Shown here in pieces: positions 38,745-47,247 of a stretch of 64,000 nt of DNA; the first letter of the stretch is position 1, and each line of letters begins with the position of its first letter. The translations under genes and the position numbers were made by a program. Under the pieces are notes generated by a model. That model was given only the letters and a program-made list of their open reading frames with translations, had not been told where the DNA came from and searched no databases. Where the stretch lies: assembly GCF_009832905.1 (NCBI RefSeq), contig NZ_CP047135.1, positions 722,001-786,000 of the forward strand, read 5' to 3'. Source of the DNA: Stenotrophomonas sp. 364 (GTDB lineage: Bacteria > Pseudomonadota > Gammaproteobacteria > Xanthomonadales > Xanthomonadaceae).

Positions 38745-39508
38745 CAGACCGCTGCCTCCGGCACCACGCGGTCCTTCAGGAAGTGGTAGCCGTGGGCTTC
38801 CAGTTCCAGGGCCAGTTCCGGGCCGCCGGTCTGCACGATCTTGCCGTCGGCCAGCACATGCACCACGTCCGGCTTGATGTAGTCGAGCAGGCGCTGGTAG
38901 TGGGTGATGACAATGAACGAACGGTCCGGCGAGCGCAGCGCGTTGACGCCGTCGGCCACGCTCTTGAGCGCGTCGATGTCCAGGCCCGAATCGGTTTCAT
39001 CCAGGATCGCCAGCTTGGGTTCAAGCACGGCCAGCTGGAAGATCTCGTTGCGCTTCTTCTCGCCACCGGAGAAGCCTTCGTTGACACCCCGGTGCAGCAG
39101 TTCGTCCTTCAGGTGCAGCACGGCCAGCTTCTGGCGCACCAGCTTGAGGAACTGCATCGAATCCAGTTCCTCTTCGCCGCGCGCCTTGCGCTGGGCGTTG
39201 AGCGCGGCGCGCAGGAAGTAGGTGTTGTTGACGCCGGGGATTTCCACCGGGTACTGGAAGGCCAGGAACAGACCGGCGGCGGCGCGTTCCTCCGGCGCCA
39301 GCTCGAGCAGGTCACGGCCTTCGAACTGCACGCTGCCCTCGCTCACGTCATAGCCGTCGCGGCCGGCCAGCACGTTGCCCAGGGTGGACTTGCCGGCGCC
39401 GTTGGGGCCCATGATGGCGTGCACCTGGCCGGGCTTCACGTCCAGCGAGAGGCCCTTGAGGATTTCCTTGTCGCCGATGCGGGCGTGGAGGTTGTCGATC
39501 TTCAGCAT
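38744..39508 (-). CDS. sufC: Fe-S assembly ATPase SufC
   Basis: ABC-type ATPase of the SufBC2D scaffold, 254 residues. Walker A GPNGAGKSTLGN, Q-loop region AFQYPVEIPGV, signature GFSGGEKKRNEI, Walker B LAILDETDSGLD (family-typical Asp-Ser) and ITHYQRLL with the switch His. ATG at 39508 (MLKIDNLHAR). Upstream lies a SMAG-like repeat separating it from sufB. Confidence 0.97.
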   Translation of the reverse strand: MLKIDNLHARIGDKEILKGLSLDVKPGQVHAIMGPNGAGKSTLGNVLAGRDGYDVSEGSVQFEGRDLLELAPEERAAAGLFLAFQYPVEIPGVNNTYFLRAALNAQRKARGEEELDSMQFLKLVRQKLAVLHLKDELLHRGVNEGFSGGEKKRNEIFQLAVLEPKLAILDETDSGLDIDALKSVADGVNALRSPDRSFIVITHYQRLLDYIKPDVVHVLADGKIVQTGGPELALELEAHGYHFLKDRVVPEAAV

Positions 39509-39522
39509 GATACGAATCCGGT

Positions 39523-39546
39523 GTAGAGCCACGCCATGCGTGGCTG
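39523..39546 (+). repeat. SMAG variant inside the suf operon
   Basis: GTAGAGCCACGCCATGCGTG then GCTG sits in the 66-bp sufB-sufC gap. Its AGCCACGC/GCGTGGCT arms form a hairpin in the suf mRNA (antisense orientation). It is the only intergenic repeat inside this operon and could set the sufB:sufCDS ratio. Confidence 0.8.
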
Positions 39547-39574
39547 AAAAATTCAAACGAAGGCGGCTGTCGGG

Positions 39575-41050
<1,476 letters not shown>

Positions 41051-41066
41051 GGGGGCTGCCTGTGGA

Positions 41067-41519
41067 TCAGGAGACGACATCGGCCGCGATCACGCGGCGC
41101 GAAGCATCAACAAGGGGAAGAGGGGGCAGGATCTGCGCCAGGCTGACCGCGCGCAGTGCTTCGGACACCACGTCGTTGATCAGCCGCCAGCTGCTGCGCG
41201 CGCCGCATTGCATCTCGCGGCCGCACTGGCTGTGCTCGTGGGCGCACTCGGTCAGGCCCAGCGGGCCCTCCATGGCTTCCACGATCTCGAACAGGGTGAT
41301 CTGCTCGGCCGGGCGGGTCAGGCGGTAACCGCCGCGCACGCCGCGCAGGCCTTCAACCAGCCCGGCCTGGGCCAGCGGCTTGAGCAGCTTGCTGACGGTG
41401 GGCGGCTCAAGGCTGGCGAACTCGGCCAGTTCGGTCGCACTGAGCACTTCGCCCGGGCGGGCGGCGAGCACGGTCAGCACGACGGTGGCGTAATCGGTGA
41501 GTTTGGTGACGCGGAGCAT
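41067..41519 (-). CDS. Rrf2-family Fe-S-responsive regulator of the suf operon
   Basis: Transcription factor of 150 residues. Winged helix-turn-helix with [20 protein letters not shown] and [20 protein letters not shown], wing [16 protein letters not shown], and a Cys/His cluster [15 protein letters not shown] that could ligate a [2Fe-2S] cluster as in IscR. First gene of the suf operon, so probably autoregulatory. Confidence 0.93.
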   Translation of the reverse strand: MLRVTKLTDYATVVLTVLAARPGEVLSATELAEFASLEPPTVSKLLKPLAQAGLVEGLRGVRGGYRLTRPAEQITLFEIVEAMEGPLGLTECAHEHSQCGREMQCGARSSWRLINDVVSEALRAVSLAQILPPLPLVDASRRVIAADVVS

Positions 41520-41549
41520 GGGGAGGGTTGAACCGTAAAGCGGACTGAA

Positions 41550-41578
41550 ATTGTACGCTTTTCTCCGCGGGCATCCAA
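41550..41578 (-). promoter_or_regulatory. Sigma-70 promoter of the suf operon
   Basis: Minus-strand -10 TACAAT (41550-41555) and -35 TTGGAT (41573-41578) with 17 bp between, about 30 bp upstream of the regulator ATG. Rrf2-type binding sites would overlap this region; no clear palindrome is seen. Confidence 0.75.
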
Positions 41579-41694
41579 CCCACCCCGTTCAGGGGCGATC
41601 CCGGGGGATGCTGCAGGGGCTGGGCATCGCGTGGCTTTGGCAATCACAAAGATTAAGCGAGAATCGTTGCCTACCTTCCGCAACGGCCAGCCAC

Positions 41695-42162
41695 ATGCCC
41701 AAGAAGATCCAAGCCCGCAAGTCCTCCATCCACGGCAACGGCGTGTTTGCGCTGGCGCCGATCAAGCAGGGCGAGCGGGTCATCCAGTACAAGGGGTTGC
41801 TGCGCAGCCACGCCGATGTGGATGCCGATGATACCGGGGACGTCGAGAGCGGGCACACCTTCCTGTTCACCCTGAACGACGATTACGTCATCGATGCCAA
41901 CTACAAGGGCAACGACGCGCGCTGGTTGAACCACAGCTGCGACCCGAACTGCGAGGCGGTGATCGAGGAAGCCGAGGGTGACAACCGCCGCGAGGACAAG
42001 GTGTTCATCGAGGCGATCAAGGACATCAAGCCGGGCGACGAGCTGACCTACAACTACGGCATCACCCTGGCCGAGCGCCACACGGCGCGCCTGAAGAAGA
42101 TCTGGGAGTGCCGCTGCGGGTCGAAGAAGTGCACCGGGACGATGCTGCAGCCCAAGCGCTGA
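41695..42162 (+). CDS. SET domain protein (predicted protein-lysine methyltransferase)
   Basis: Protein of 155 residues, essentially only a SET plus post-SET domain. Motifs: SSIHGNGVFALAPIKQGERV, RWLNHSCDPNCEAVI (SAM/catalytic NHSCxPN), DELTYNYGITL (catalytic Tyr) and post-SET zinc cysteines in WECRCGSKKCTGTM. Such free-standing bacterial SET proteins methylate lysines, but the target is unknown. Divergent from the suf operon. Confidence 0.92.
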   Translation: MPKKIQARKSSIHGNGVFALAPIKQGERVIQYKGLLRSHADVDADDTGDVESGHTFLFTLNDDYVIDANYKGNDARWLNHSCDPNCEAVIEEAEGDNRREDKVFIEAIKDIKPGDELTYNYGITLAERHTARLKKIWECRCGSKKCTGTMLQPKR

Positions 42163-42285
42163 TCCGGCGGCGTGCACGGGGTGCCGGTGGCTGCCGGCAC
42201 TGCCCACGCGCCCTGCACATGCTGGTCACTGCTGCTCAATGCGTGGCGCGGCAGACTGAAGGCTCCTTTCTACCGGAGCCTCTCC

Positions 42286-42828
42286 ATGGCACACGCACTC
42301 GACGGCAAGAAGGTGGCGATCCTGGCCACCGACGGTTTTGAACAGTCCGAACTGCAGGAGCCCAAGCGCCTGTTGGAAACGTGGGGCGCCACGGTGACAG
42401 TGATCGCCCCCGGCGATGCCAGCCAGATCCGCGGCTGGAAGGGCAAGGACTGGGGCGAATCGGTGGCGGTGGATCAGGCGCTGGCCGCGGCCAAGCCCGA
42501 CACGTACCACGCACTGGTGCTGCCGGGCGGGGTGATCAACCCCGACAAGCTGCGCATCGATACGCAGGCCGTGGACTTCATCAAGGCATTTGGCGCAGCG
42601 GGCAAGCCGGTCGCGGCGATCTGCCATGGCCCGTGGCTGCTGGTGGAGTCGGGGTTGGCCAAGGGCCACGCGGTTACCTCGTGGCCGTCGCTGAAAACCG
42701 ACCTCACCAACGCCGGCGCGCAGTGGCGCGATGCCGAGGTAGTGGTGGACGGCAACCTGATCACCAGCCGCAAGCCGGATGACATTCCGGCGTTCGCCGA
42801 CGCGGTGGCCAAGGCACTGGCCGGCTGA
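42286..42828 (+). CDS. DJ-1/PfpI family protein (type 1 glutamine amidotransferase fold)
   Basis: Protein of 180 residues. Nucleophile elbow AAICHGPWLL with Cys113, upstream acidic residue in TDGFEQSELQEP, and the family SWPSLKTDLTNAGAQW. Members act as chaperones, glyoxalases or deglycases; the exact activity is not established. ATG at 42286 has GGAG upstream. Confidence 0.9.
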   Translation: MAHALDGKKVAILATDGFEQSELQEPKRLLETWGATVTVIAPGDASQIRGWKGKDWGESVAVDQALAAAKPDTYHALVLPGGVINPDKLRIDTQAVDFIKAFGAAGKPVAAICHGPWLLVESGLAKGHAVTSWPSLKTDLTNAGAQWRDAEVVVDGNLITSRKPDDIPAFADAVAKALAG

Positions 42829-42880
42829 TCGGGGCGGGGCCAATGCGGTGTGCACCGACCTGATGCGTACCGACGTGATG

Positions 42881-43018
42881 GGTACCGACCAACGGTCGGT
42901 ACCTACCGGTGTCTGCTGCGCACCGATCATCCAGTAGGCACCGACCGTTGGTCGGTGCACGCGCCCATCAACGCCGCGGCATGGACCCCCCGGGTAGGCA
43001 CCGACCGTTGGTCGGTGC
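42881..43018. repeat. Three SMAG repeats downstream of the DJ-1 gene
   Basis: Copies at 42881-42906 (inverted, GTAGGTACCGACCGTTGGTC), 42934-42958 and 42994-43018 (both forward, GTAGGCACCGACCGTTGGTC). The first two face each other. They fill the convergent gap between the DJ-1 and DUF1439 genes. Confidence 0.88.
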
Positions 43019-43027
43019 GCTCCCGCA

Positions 43028-43624
43028 TCATTTGCCCAGCATGCCCGCCGGGACCAGCTTGCCCAGATCCTGGTTGAACGTCACCACCAGCTTGCCGTTC
43101 TCCACCTGCGCCGATTGGACCTGGAGCGCGCCAAGCACGCTGGCCACGGTGGGGTCGATCTTGTAGATCGGCTCGCGCCGCGCATAGTCGGTCAGCCAGG
43201 CATTGAGCAGGCTGCGCGTGCGCGAATCCAGGCGTCCACCGTTGGTGGCCGGGGTGAAGTCGTCCACCGTCGGCTGGTCCAGGTGGAAGCCCTGGGTCTG
43301 TGCGTCGTAGCGCAGGCCACTGCTCAACTTCACCTTGCCCAGCGCGGCCGGCGCGCTGCCGGCGGTGGCCATGGCGATATCGAAGCCCAGATCCAGGCGG
43401 TTGCCCTGTGGCAGGGCCAGTTGCGGATGGCTCATGGTCATGGCGATCAGCCCGCCGAGCGCATCCTGGGTGCGTGGGAAGCTGCCGTCCAGGTACTGCT
43501 GCACGTCGCTGGCGCCCACCGACAACTGGCGGCCGGACACGCTGGGTGCGGCTTGCGCACCGACTGCGGCGGCGATCAGCACCGTGCATGCGGCGATGCG
43601 GGACAACAGCGGGCGTGCGTTCAT
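43028..43624 (-). CDS. DUF1439 domain exported protein (YceB-like)
   Basis: Exported protein of 198 residues with signal peptide ending AVGAQAAP. The domain has VQQYLDGSFPRTQDALGGLI, QGNRLDLGFDIAMATAGSAP and a C-terminal YKIDPTVASVLGALQVQSAQ segment, matching the lipid-binding-like YceB group. No lipobox is visible, unlike E. coli YceB. Function unknown. Confidence 0.8.
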   Translation of the reverse strand: MNARPLLSRIAACTVLIAAAVGAQAAPSVSGRQLSVGASDVQQYLDGSFPRTQDALGGLIAMTMSHPQLALPQGNRLDLGFDIAMATAGSAPAALGKVKLSSGLRYDAQTQGFHLDQPTVDDFTPATNGGRLDSRTRSLLNAWLTDYARREPIYKIDPTVASVLGALQVQSAQVENGKLVVTFNQDLGKLVPAGMLGK

Positions 43625-43722
43625 GGGGCGGGCCGTAGCTAAGGGGGAAGCGCCAACGATAGCGCTTCCGGCTGAATCCAGCTTGGATGCCGCGCCGCCG
43701 CTGCAGGGTGGTTGCCGGGCAG

Positions 43723-44268
43723 TCAGTCCAGCACGGGCTGTACCGACGCGCCGTGGATTTCCCAGCCGCTTGCGTCGGGGCGTGGCTGCAGGCGATACCC
43801 GCCCTGGTACCGCAGGGGGCCATCGGCGGTCATCACGCGGATCCGCACCGGAACCTCGCGCAGGCGCGAGGGCTGGGCCTGGTCGCGGGCGATGGGGACC
43901 TCGGTGTCCATGCGCAGGCTGAGCACACGCGACGGTTCGGGTTGGGAAAGCAGTTGGCGCAGCACCGCGTCATCGGCATGGCTGGCGGTGCGGCCCCCAC
44001 TCCAGAACGCATCGGCGGCGGCGTGGTCGCCGCGCGCGAGTGCATTCAGGTAGTGGCGCACCACGATGCCTTCATCCTCGGCACCCGCTGCCACGGCGCT
44101 CAGCGGCGCGGGCGCGAGCGGAGCGACGGTGGCGGCATTGGTACTGCCGGTCGCTTCGGCGCCCGCGGTCGCTGCCGTCGCGGCAGCGCCAGGCGCGTCG
44201 GCGGCGGGGTGACGCTCGCAGGAGCAACCGCCCAGCAGCAGCGGCAACAGGATCACGGCACGACGCAT
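43723..44268 (-). CDS. Predicted lipoprotein, unknown function
   Basis: Protein of 181 residues with a lipobox LLLGGCSC (lipidated Cys near residue 15), an Ala/Thr-rich linker, then a folded region with IVVRHYLNALARGDHAAADA and REVPVRIRVMTADGPLRYQG resembling NTF2-like domains. The linker is typical for outer-membrane lipoproteins. No family named. Confidence 0.75.
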   Translation of the reverse strand: MRRAVILLPLLLGGCSCERHPAADAPGAAATAATAGAEATGSTNAATVAPLAPAPLSAVAAGAEDEGIVVRHYLNALARGDHAAADAFWSGGRTASHADDAVLRQLLSQPEPSRVLSLRMDTEVPIARDQAQPSRLREVPVRIRVMTADGPLRYQGGYRLQPRPDASGWEIHGASVQPVLD

Positions 44269-44317
44269 GCGGGTACTCCCCCAGGTGAAGGGCAGAGTGT
44301 AGCGGTCGGTGGCGCGC

Positions 44318-44626
44318 TCAGGGCGCCTGCTGGATCGCCTGCAGGGCCGTGAGCACTTCGCCGAGCTGCGGCTGCAGGACGCTCAACGGATGGCCCGGTT
44401 CGTGCGCGTGGCGCTGGGCCAGGTCGTGCAGCAGCTGGGTGGCCACGATGGCGGCCGCGCGCTCGTCACCGCTCAGGCCGGTCTGGCGCCGTGCGATTTC
44501 CATCAGGCGCATCCAGTCCTGCTGCGCGCGATGTTCCAGTTCGATCGTGCAGCGTCCGCTGCACTGCAACCCGTCCTTCTCGATCGGGGTAACGGTAATG
44601 CGATAGCGCTGGGAGGGGCTGGTCAT
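44318..44626 (-). CDS. DUF3861-like small cytoplasmic protein
   Basis: Protein of 102 residues starting MTSPSQRYRITVTPIEKDGL, the YRITVTP opening being typical of DUF3861-type proteins, followed by CSGRCTIELEHRAQQDW and a helical half. No catalytic motif. Start at the ATG at 44626. Confidence 0.7.
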   Translation of the reverse strand: MTSPSQRYRITVTPIEKDGLQCSGRCTIELEHRAQQDWMRLMEIARRQTGLSGDERAAAIVATQLLHDLAQRHAHEPGHPLSVLQPQLGEVLTALQAIQQAP

Positions 44627-44844
44627 GGCGGCTGGCGTTGGGGGGACGAAACCACCATAGGCGTGCCGGCGGCCGGGGGCGACGGGCGCGGCCGCACGCA
44701 GTGTTCCACCGCGCGCGTTCCACGCTGGCGCTGTCGGCCGGAGATGGCCGTGGGTGCAGCGTTTGCGCGCGACGCGGGCGCATCCTCCCCAATTGGCAAC
44801 GCTGTGTTTCGCAGCCCCTGTGGTCGAGCGTCGGCGGGCGGCCC

Positions 44845-44875
44845 AAAAAAGAACGGGACGGCCAAGGCCGTCCCG
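44845..44875 (-). terminator. Rho-independent terminator of the HU gene
   Basis: Minus-strand hairpin CGGGACGGCC-TT-GGCCGTCCCG (44854-44875) followed by TTCTTTTTT, 26 bp after the HU stop. Perfect 10-bp stem. Confidence 0.93.
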
Positions 44876-44901
44876 TCCGGGTGCTGCAGGAAACGCGCTG
44901 G

Positions 44902-45300
44902 TTACAGCGCAGCGTCCTTGAGCTTCTTGAGCGGACGCACCTTCAGCTTGGTGGAAGCCGGCTTGGCGGCAAACCACTGCTCTTCCTTGGTGAACGGATT
45001 GATCCCCTTGCGCTTCGGCTTGGCCGCAACGCTGACGGTGGTGATCTTCAGCAGGCCCGGCAGGGTGAAGCTGCCCGCGCCCTTCTTGTGCACCGAAGCG
45101 GCGACGGCGCCTTCCAGCGAGGCGAGCACGGCGCGCACGTCCTTGGCGACAACGCCGGACGTTTCAACGATGTGTGCAACCAGACCAGACTTGCTCAGTA
45201 CGTCCTTGATCGGCTTGGGAGCGGCCGGCTTGGCGGCTGCCTTGGTAGCGACTTTCTTTACTGCCTTCTTCGGGGCAGCCTTCTTAGCGGTCTTTGCCAT
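44902..45300 (-). CDS. HU-family DNA-binding protein with Lys/Ala-rich N-terminal tail
   Basis: Nucleoid protein of 132 residues. Residues 2-29 form an AlgP/H1-like tail (KTAKKAAPKKAVKKVATKAA), then an HU fold with IKDVLSKSGLVAHIVETSGV, VRAVLASLEGAVAASVHKKG, AGSFTLPGLLKI (core sheet) and KGINPFTKEEQWFAAKPAST, the NP of the DNA-intercalating arm being present. The tail distinguishes it from ordinary 90-residue HU and resembles variants of xanthomonads. Own promoter and terminator. Confidence 0.92.
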   Translation of the reverse strand: MAKTAKKAAPKKAVKKVATKAAAKPAAPKPIKDVLSKSGLVAHIVETSGVVAKDVRAVLASLEGAVAASVHKKGAGSFTLPGLLKITTVSVAAKPKRKGINPFTKEEQWFAAKPASTKLKVRPLKKLKDAAL

Positions 45301-45676
45301 GGTTTCCTGTTCCGTGAACGGTTGGTTGTTTGGTCGCGCCGAACCCGGTCGGCAAGCGAAATGTAGGCCAACCAGGCGGCGCCGCCAATAGGCAATCGCA
45401 TAAAAGTTCGCGATTTCCTGCCTGCCGGTTACTGCAGTGCATCAGCACATGCCCGAAAAACAGGGCGGGCGATCACCCCGGTGGCCTCGGCCAGGATCGT
45501 CAGGATGCCCGTCGGTTTGCTCCAAACCCCTTGAAAACAGCGGTTTTCTCGCCGCCATGCGGCACTGCGACCGGGCCCGGGTGAGCGCCCGCGATGGGCG
45601 CGGCCGCCGGACCGACGCCGTGCTAACGCCGCCTCGTCCATGCTGGTCCTGCCATTCATCCGCAGGAGACACACCG
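45301..45676. other. 376-bp divergent intergenic region between HU and OsmC genes
   Basis: No convincing gene. It contains the HU promoter at 45360-45388 and, in front of osmC, a Shine-Dalgarno AGGAG at 45664-45668. The minus-strand open frame inside it has no family resemblance or ribosome binding site. Confidence 0.6.
45360..45388 (-). promoter_or_regulatory. Sigma-70 promoter of the HU gene
   Basis: Minus-strand -10 TACATT (45360-45365) and -35 TTGGCG (45383-45388) with 17 bp between; leader of about 55 bases with AGGA before the ATG. Confidence 0.65.
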
Positions 45677-46108
45677 ATGGGTATTTCGCGTCATGCCACC
45701 GCGCACTGGGAAGGTGACCTCAAGACAGGCAAGGGACAATTGAGCACGCCGCAGAGCGGCCTGCTGGACAAGACCCGCTATGCCTTCAGCAGCCGCTTTG
45801 GCGATGAGAAGGGCACCAACCCGGAAGAACTGATCGCCGCCGCGCACGCCGGCTGCTTCACCATGGCGCTGTCGGCCAAACTCACCGAGGCCGGGTTCGT
45901 GCCGACCTCGCTGGACACCGAAGCCAAGGTGGACCTTTCCATGGAAGGCGGCCCGCAGCTGTCGCAGATCACCTTGAAGGTGAAGGCCGTGGTGCCCAAC
46001 ATCGACGCCACCCAGTTCCGGGCGATCGCCGATGACGCCAAGCAGAACTGCCCGGTGTCCAAGGCACTGAGTGCGGTGCCGATCAGCCTGGAAGCCGAAC
46101 TGGCCTAA
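45677..46108 (+). CDS. osmC: OsmC-family peroxiredoxin
   Basis: Thiol peroxidase of 143 residues that reduces organic hydroperoxides. Redox cysteines Cys60 (AAAHAGCFTMAL) and Cys125 (QNCPVSKAL) are in the family spacing. N-terminal HATAHWEGDLKTGKGQL supports OsmC rather than Ohr. ATG at 45677 with AGGAG upstream. Confidence 0.94.
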   Translation: MGISRHATAHWEGDLKTGKGQLSTPQSGLLDKTRYAFSSRFGDEKGTNPEELIAAAHAGCFTMALSAKLTEAGFVPTSLDTEAKVDLSMEGGPQLSQITLKVKAVVPNIDATQFRAIADDAKQNCPVSKALSAVPISLEAELA

Positions 46109-46127
46109 CGGCCGACGGGTGCTTCAG

Positions 46128-46152
46128 GGGTGCCGGCCAATGGCCGGCACCC
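46128..46152. terminator. Perfect 25-bp palindrome between convergent osmC and phzF-like genes
   Basis: GGGTGCCGGCCA at the centre of a 25-bp perfect palindrome, with 12-bp arms around a single base. It lies in the convergent gap and resembles the stem of a SMAG subfamily without the GTAG head. Probably a bidirectional terminator without U-run. Confidence 0.65.
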
Positions 46153-46191
46153 GCAGCGCGGCGGTATCTGCGGGGCAGGCCGCAGCCGGTG

Positions 46192-47067
46192 TTACCAGTC
46201 CAGCGTGCCGCGGATGACTGTCTGCACCTGGCCACCCGACCACACATCACCGTTGGCATCGATGTGCAGGCTGAGCCGCGCATCGTGGCCCACTTCGCGG
46301 CCCTGGCTCACCACATAGCGGCGTCCTGCGCCGGGCAGTGCATCGCGGCTGTCCAGCCACGCGGCCAGTACCGCGTTGGCGGCCCCGGAGGCGGCGTCCT
46401 CGAAGCGACGGCCGTTGCCGACGAACGCACGCACCGCCAGGTCCCATGACGCGCCCGTGCTGCGCGCATAGGCGAACACGCCCATGCTGTCGGTGCTCTC
46501 GGCCAGCGCGGCGATCACGTCCCAGTCCGGCCGCAGCGCACGCAGCGTGGCCTCATCGCGCAGTTCCACCACCCACCAGCTGCGCCCACCGGCCATCCGC
46601 GCCGGCGGCAATGCGCCCAGCGACCAGCCGGCCAGGGCGGCCTGCAGGCGCGGGTCATCCGGCTGCGCCACCTCGGCCACGCTGGCGCGCGGGGTGCGGA
46701 TGGCGATGGTGCGGGCCGCGCCCGTGCCGTCCACCTGCAAGGGCAGGGTGCCGGCGATGCCGTCCTGCACCAGCACGCCGTCCACCGGCGCTGCCACGGC
46801 CTCCTCCAGCACCGCATGCGCGGTGCCCACGCTGGGGTGGCCGGCGAAGGGCACTTCCTTCTGCGGGCTGAACATGCGCAGGCGGTAGCTGCTGCCCGGC
46901 GCTTCCGGCGCGAACACGAAGGTCGTCTCCGGCAGTCGGGTCCAGCGGGCAATGGCCTGCATCGCCGCCTCGTCCAGGCCTTCGGCATCCAGCACCACCG
47001 CCAGGGGGTTGCCGGCGCCGGGGTAGGGGGAAAACACGTCCAACTGCAGGAAACGGCGGGAAGTCAT
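46192..47067 (-). CDS. PhzF-family isomerase
   Basis: Protein of 291 residues with the two-lobed diaminopimelate-epimerase-like fold. Motifs QLDVFSPYPGAGNPLAVVLD, RLPETTFVF (catalytic Glu), RMFSPQKEVPFAGHPSVGTA and FEDAASGAANAVLAAWL match the family. Specific substrate unknown; no phenazine genes are nearby. Divergent from lysC-lysA. Confidence 0.92.
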   Translation of the reverse strand: MTSRRFLQLDVFSPYPGAGNPLAVVLDAEGLDEAAMQAIARWTRLPETTFVFAPEAPGSSYRLRMFSPQKEVPFAGHPSVGTAHAVLEEAVAAPVDGVLVQDGIAGTLPLQVDGTGAARTIAIRTPRASVAEVAQPDDPRLQAALAGWSLGALPPARMAGGRSWWVVELRDEATLRALRPDWDVIAALAESTDSMGVFAYARSTGASWDLAVRAFVGNGRRFEDAASGAANAVLAAWLDSRDALPGAGRRYVVSQGREVGHDARLSLHIDANGDVWSGGQVQTVIRGTLDW

Positions 47068-47247
47068 GGCGTCAGGGTCTGCGAAACGGTCGGGCAGCTT
47101 ACCAATCCGGGACGGCCCCGGGCCCGCCTTCGGCGCGGACCAGGTGCCCGCGCAGGCCCTGCCGGGGCCGGGCTTGGCATAGAATCGGGAGTTCGGCCGG
47201 TGTGCCGGGCGAATCCCCCCCCTCACTACGAAACCCTCTTTACTTCC

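Noticed and set aside
45429..45674. 81-codon minus-strand frame upstream of the HU gene
   Set aside because: The frame starts inside the osmC leader, has no family resemblance and no ribosome binding site.
47180..47185. TAGAAT as -10 of lysAC
   Set aside because: No acceptable -35 hexamer at 16-18 bp; kept out of the feature list as too weak.
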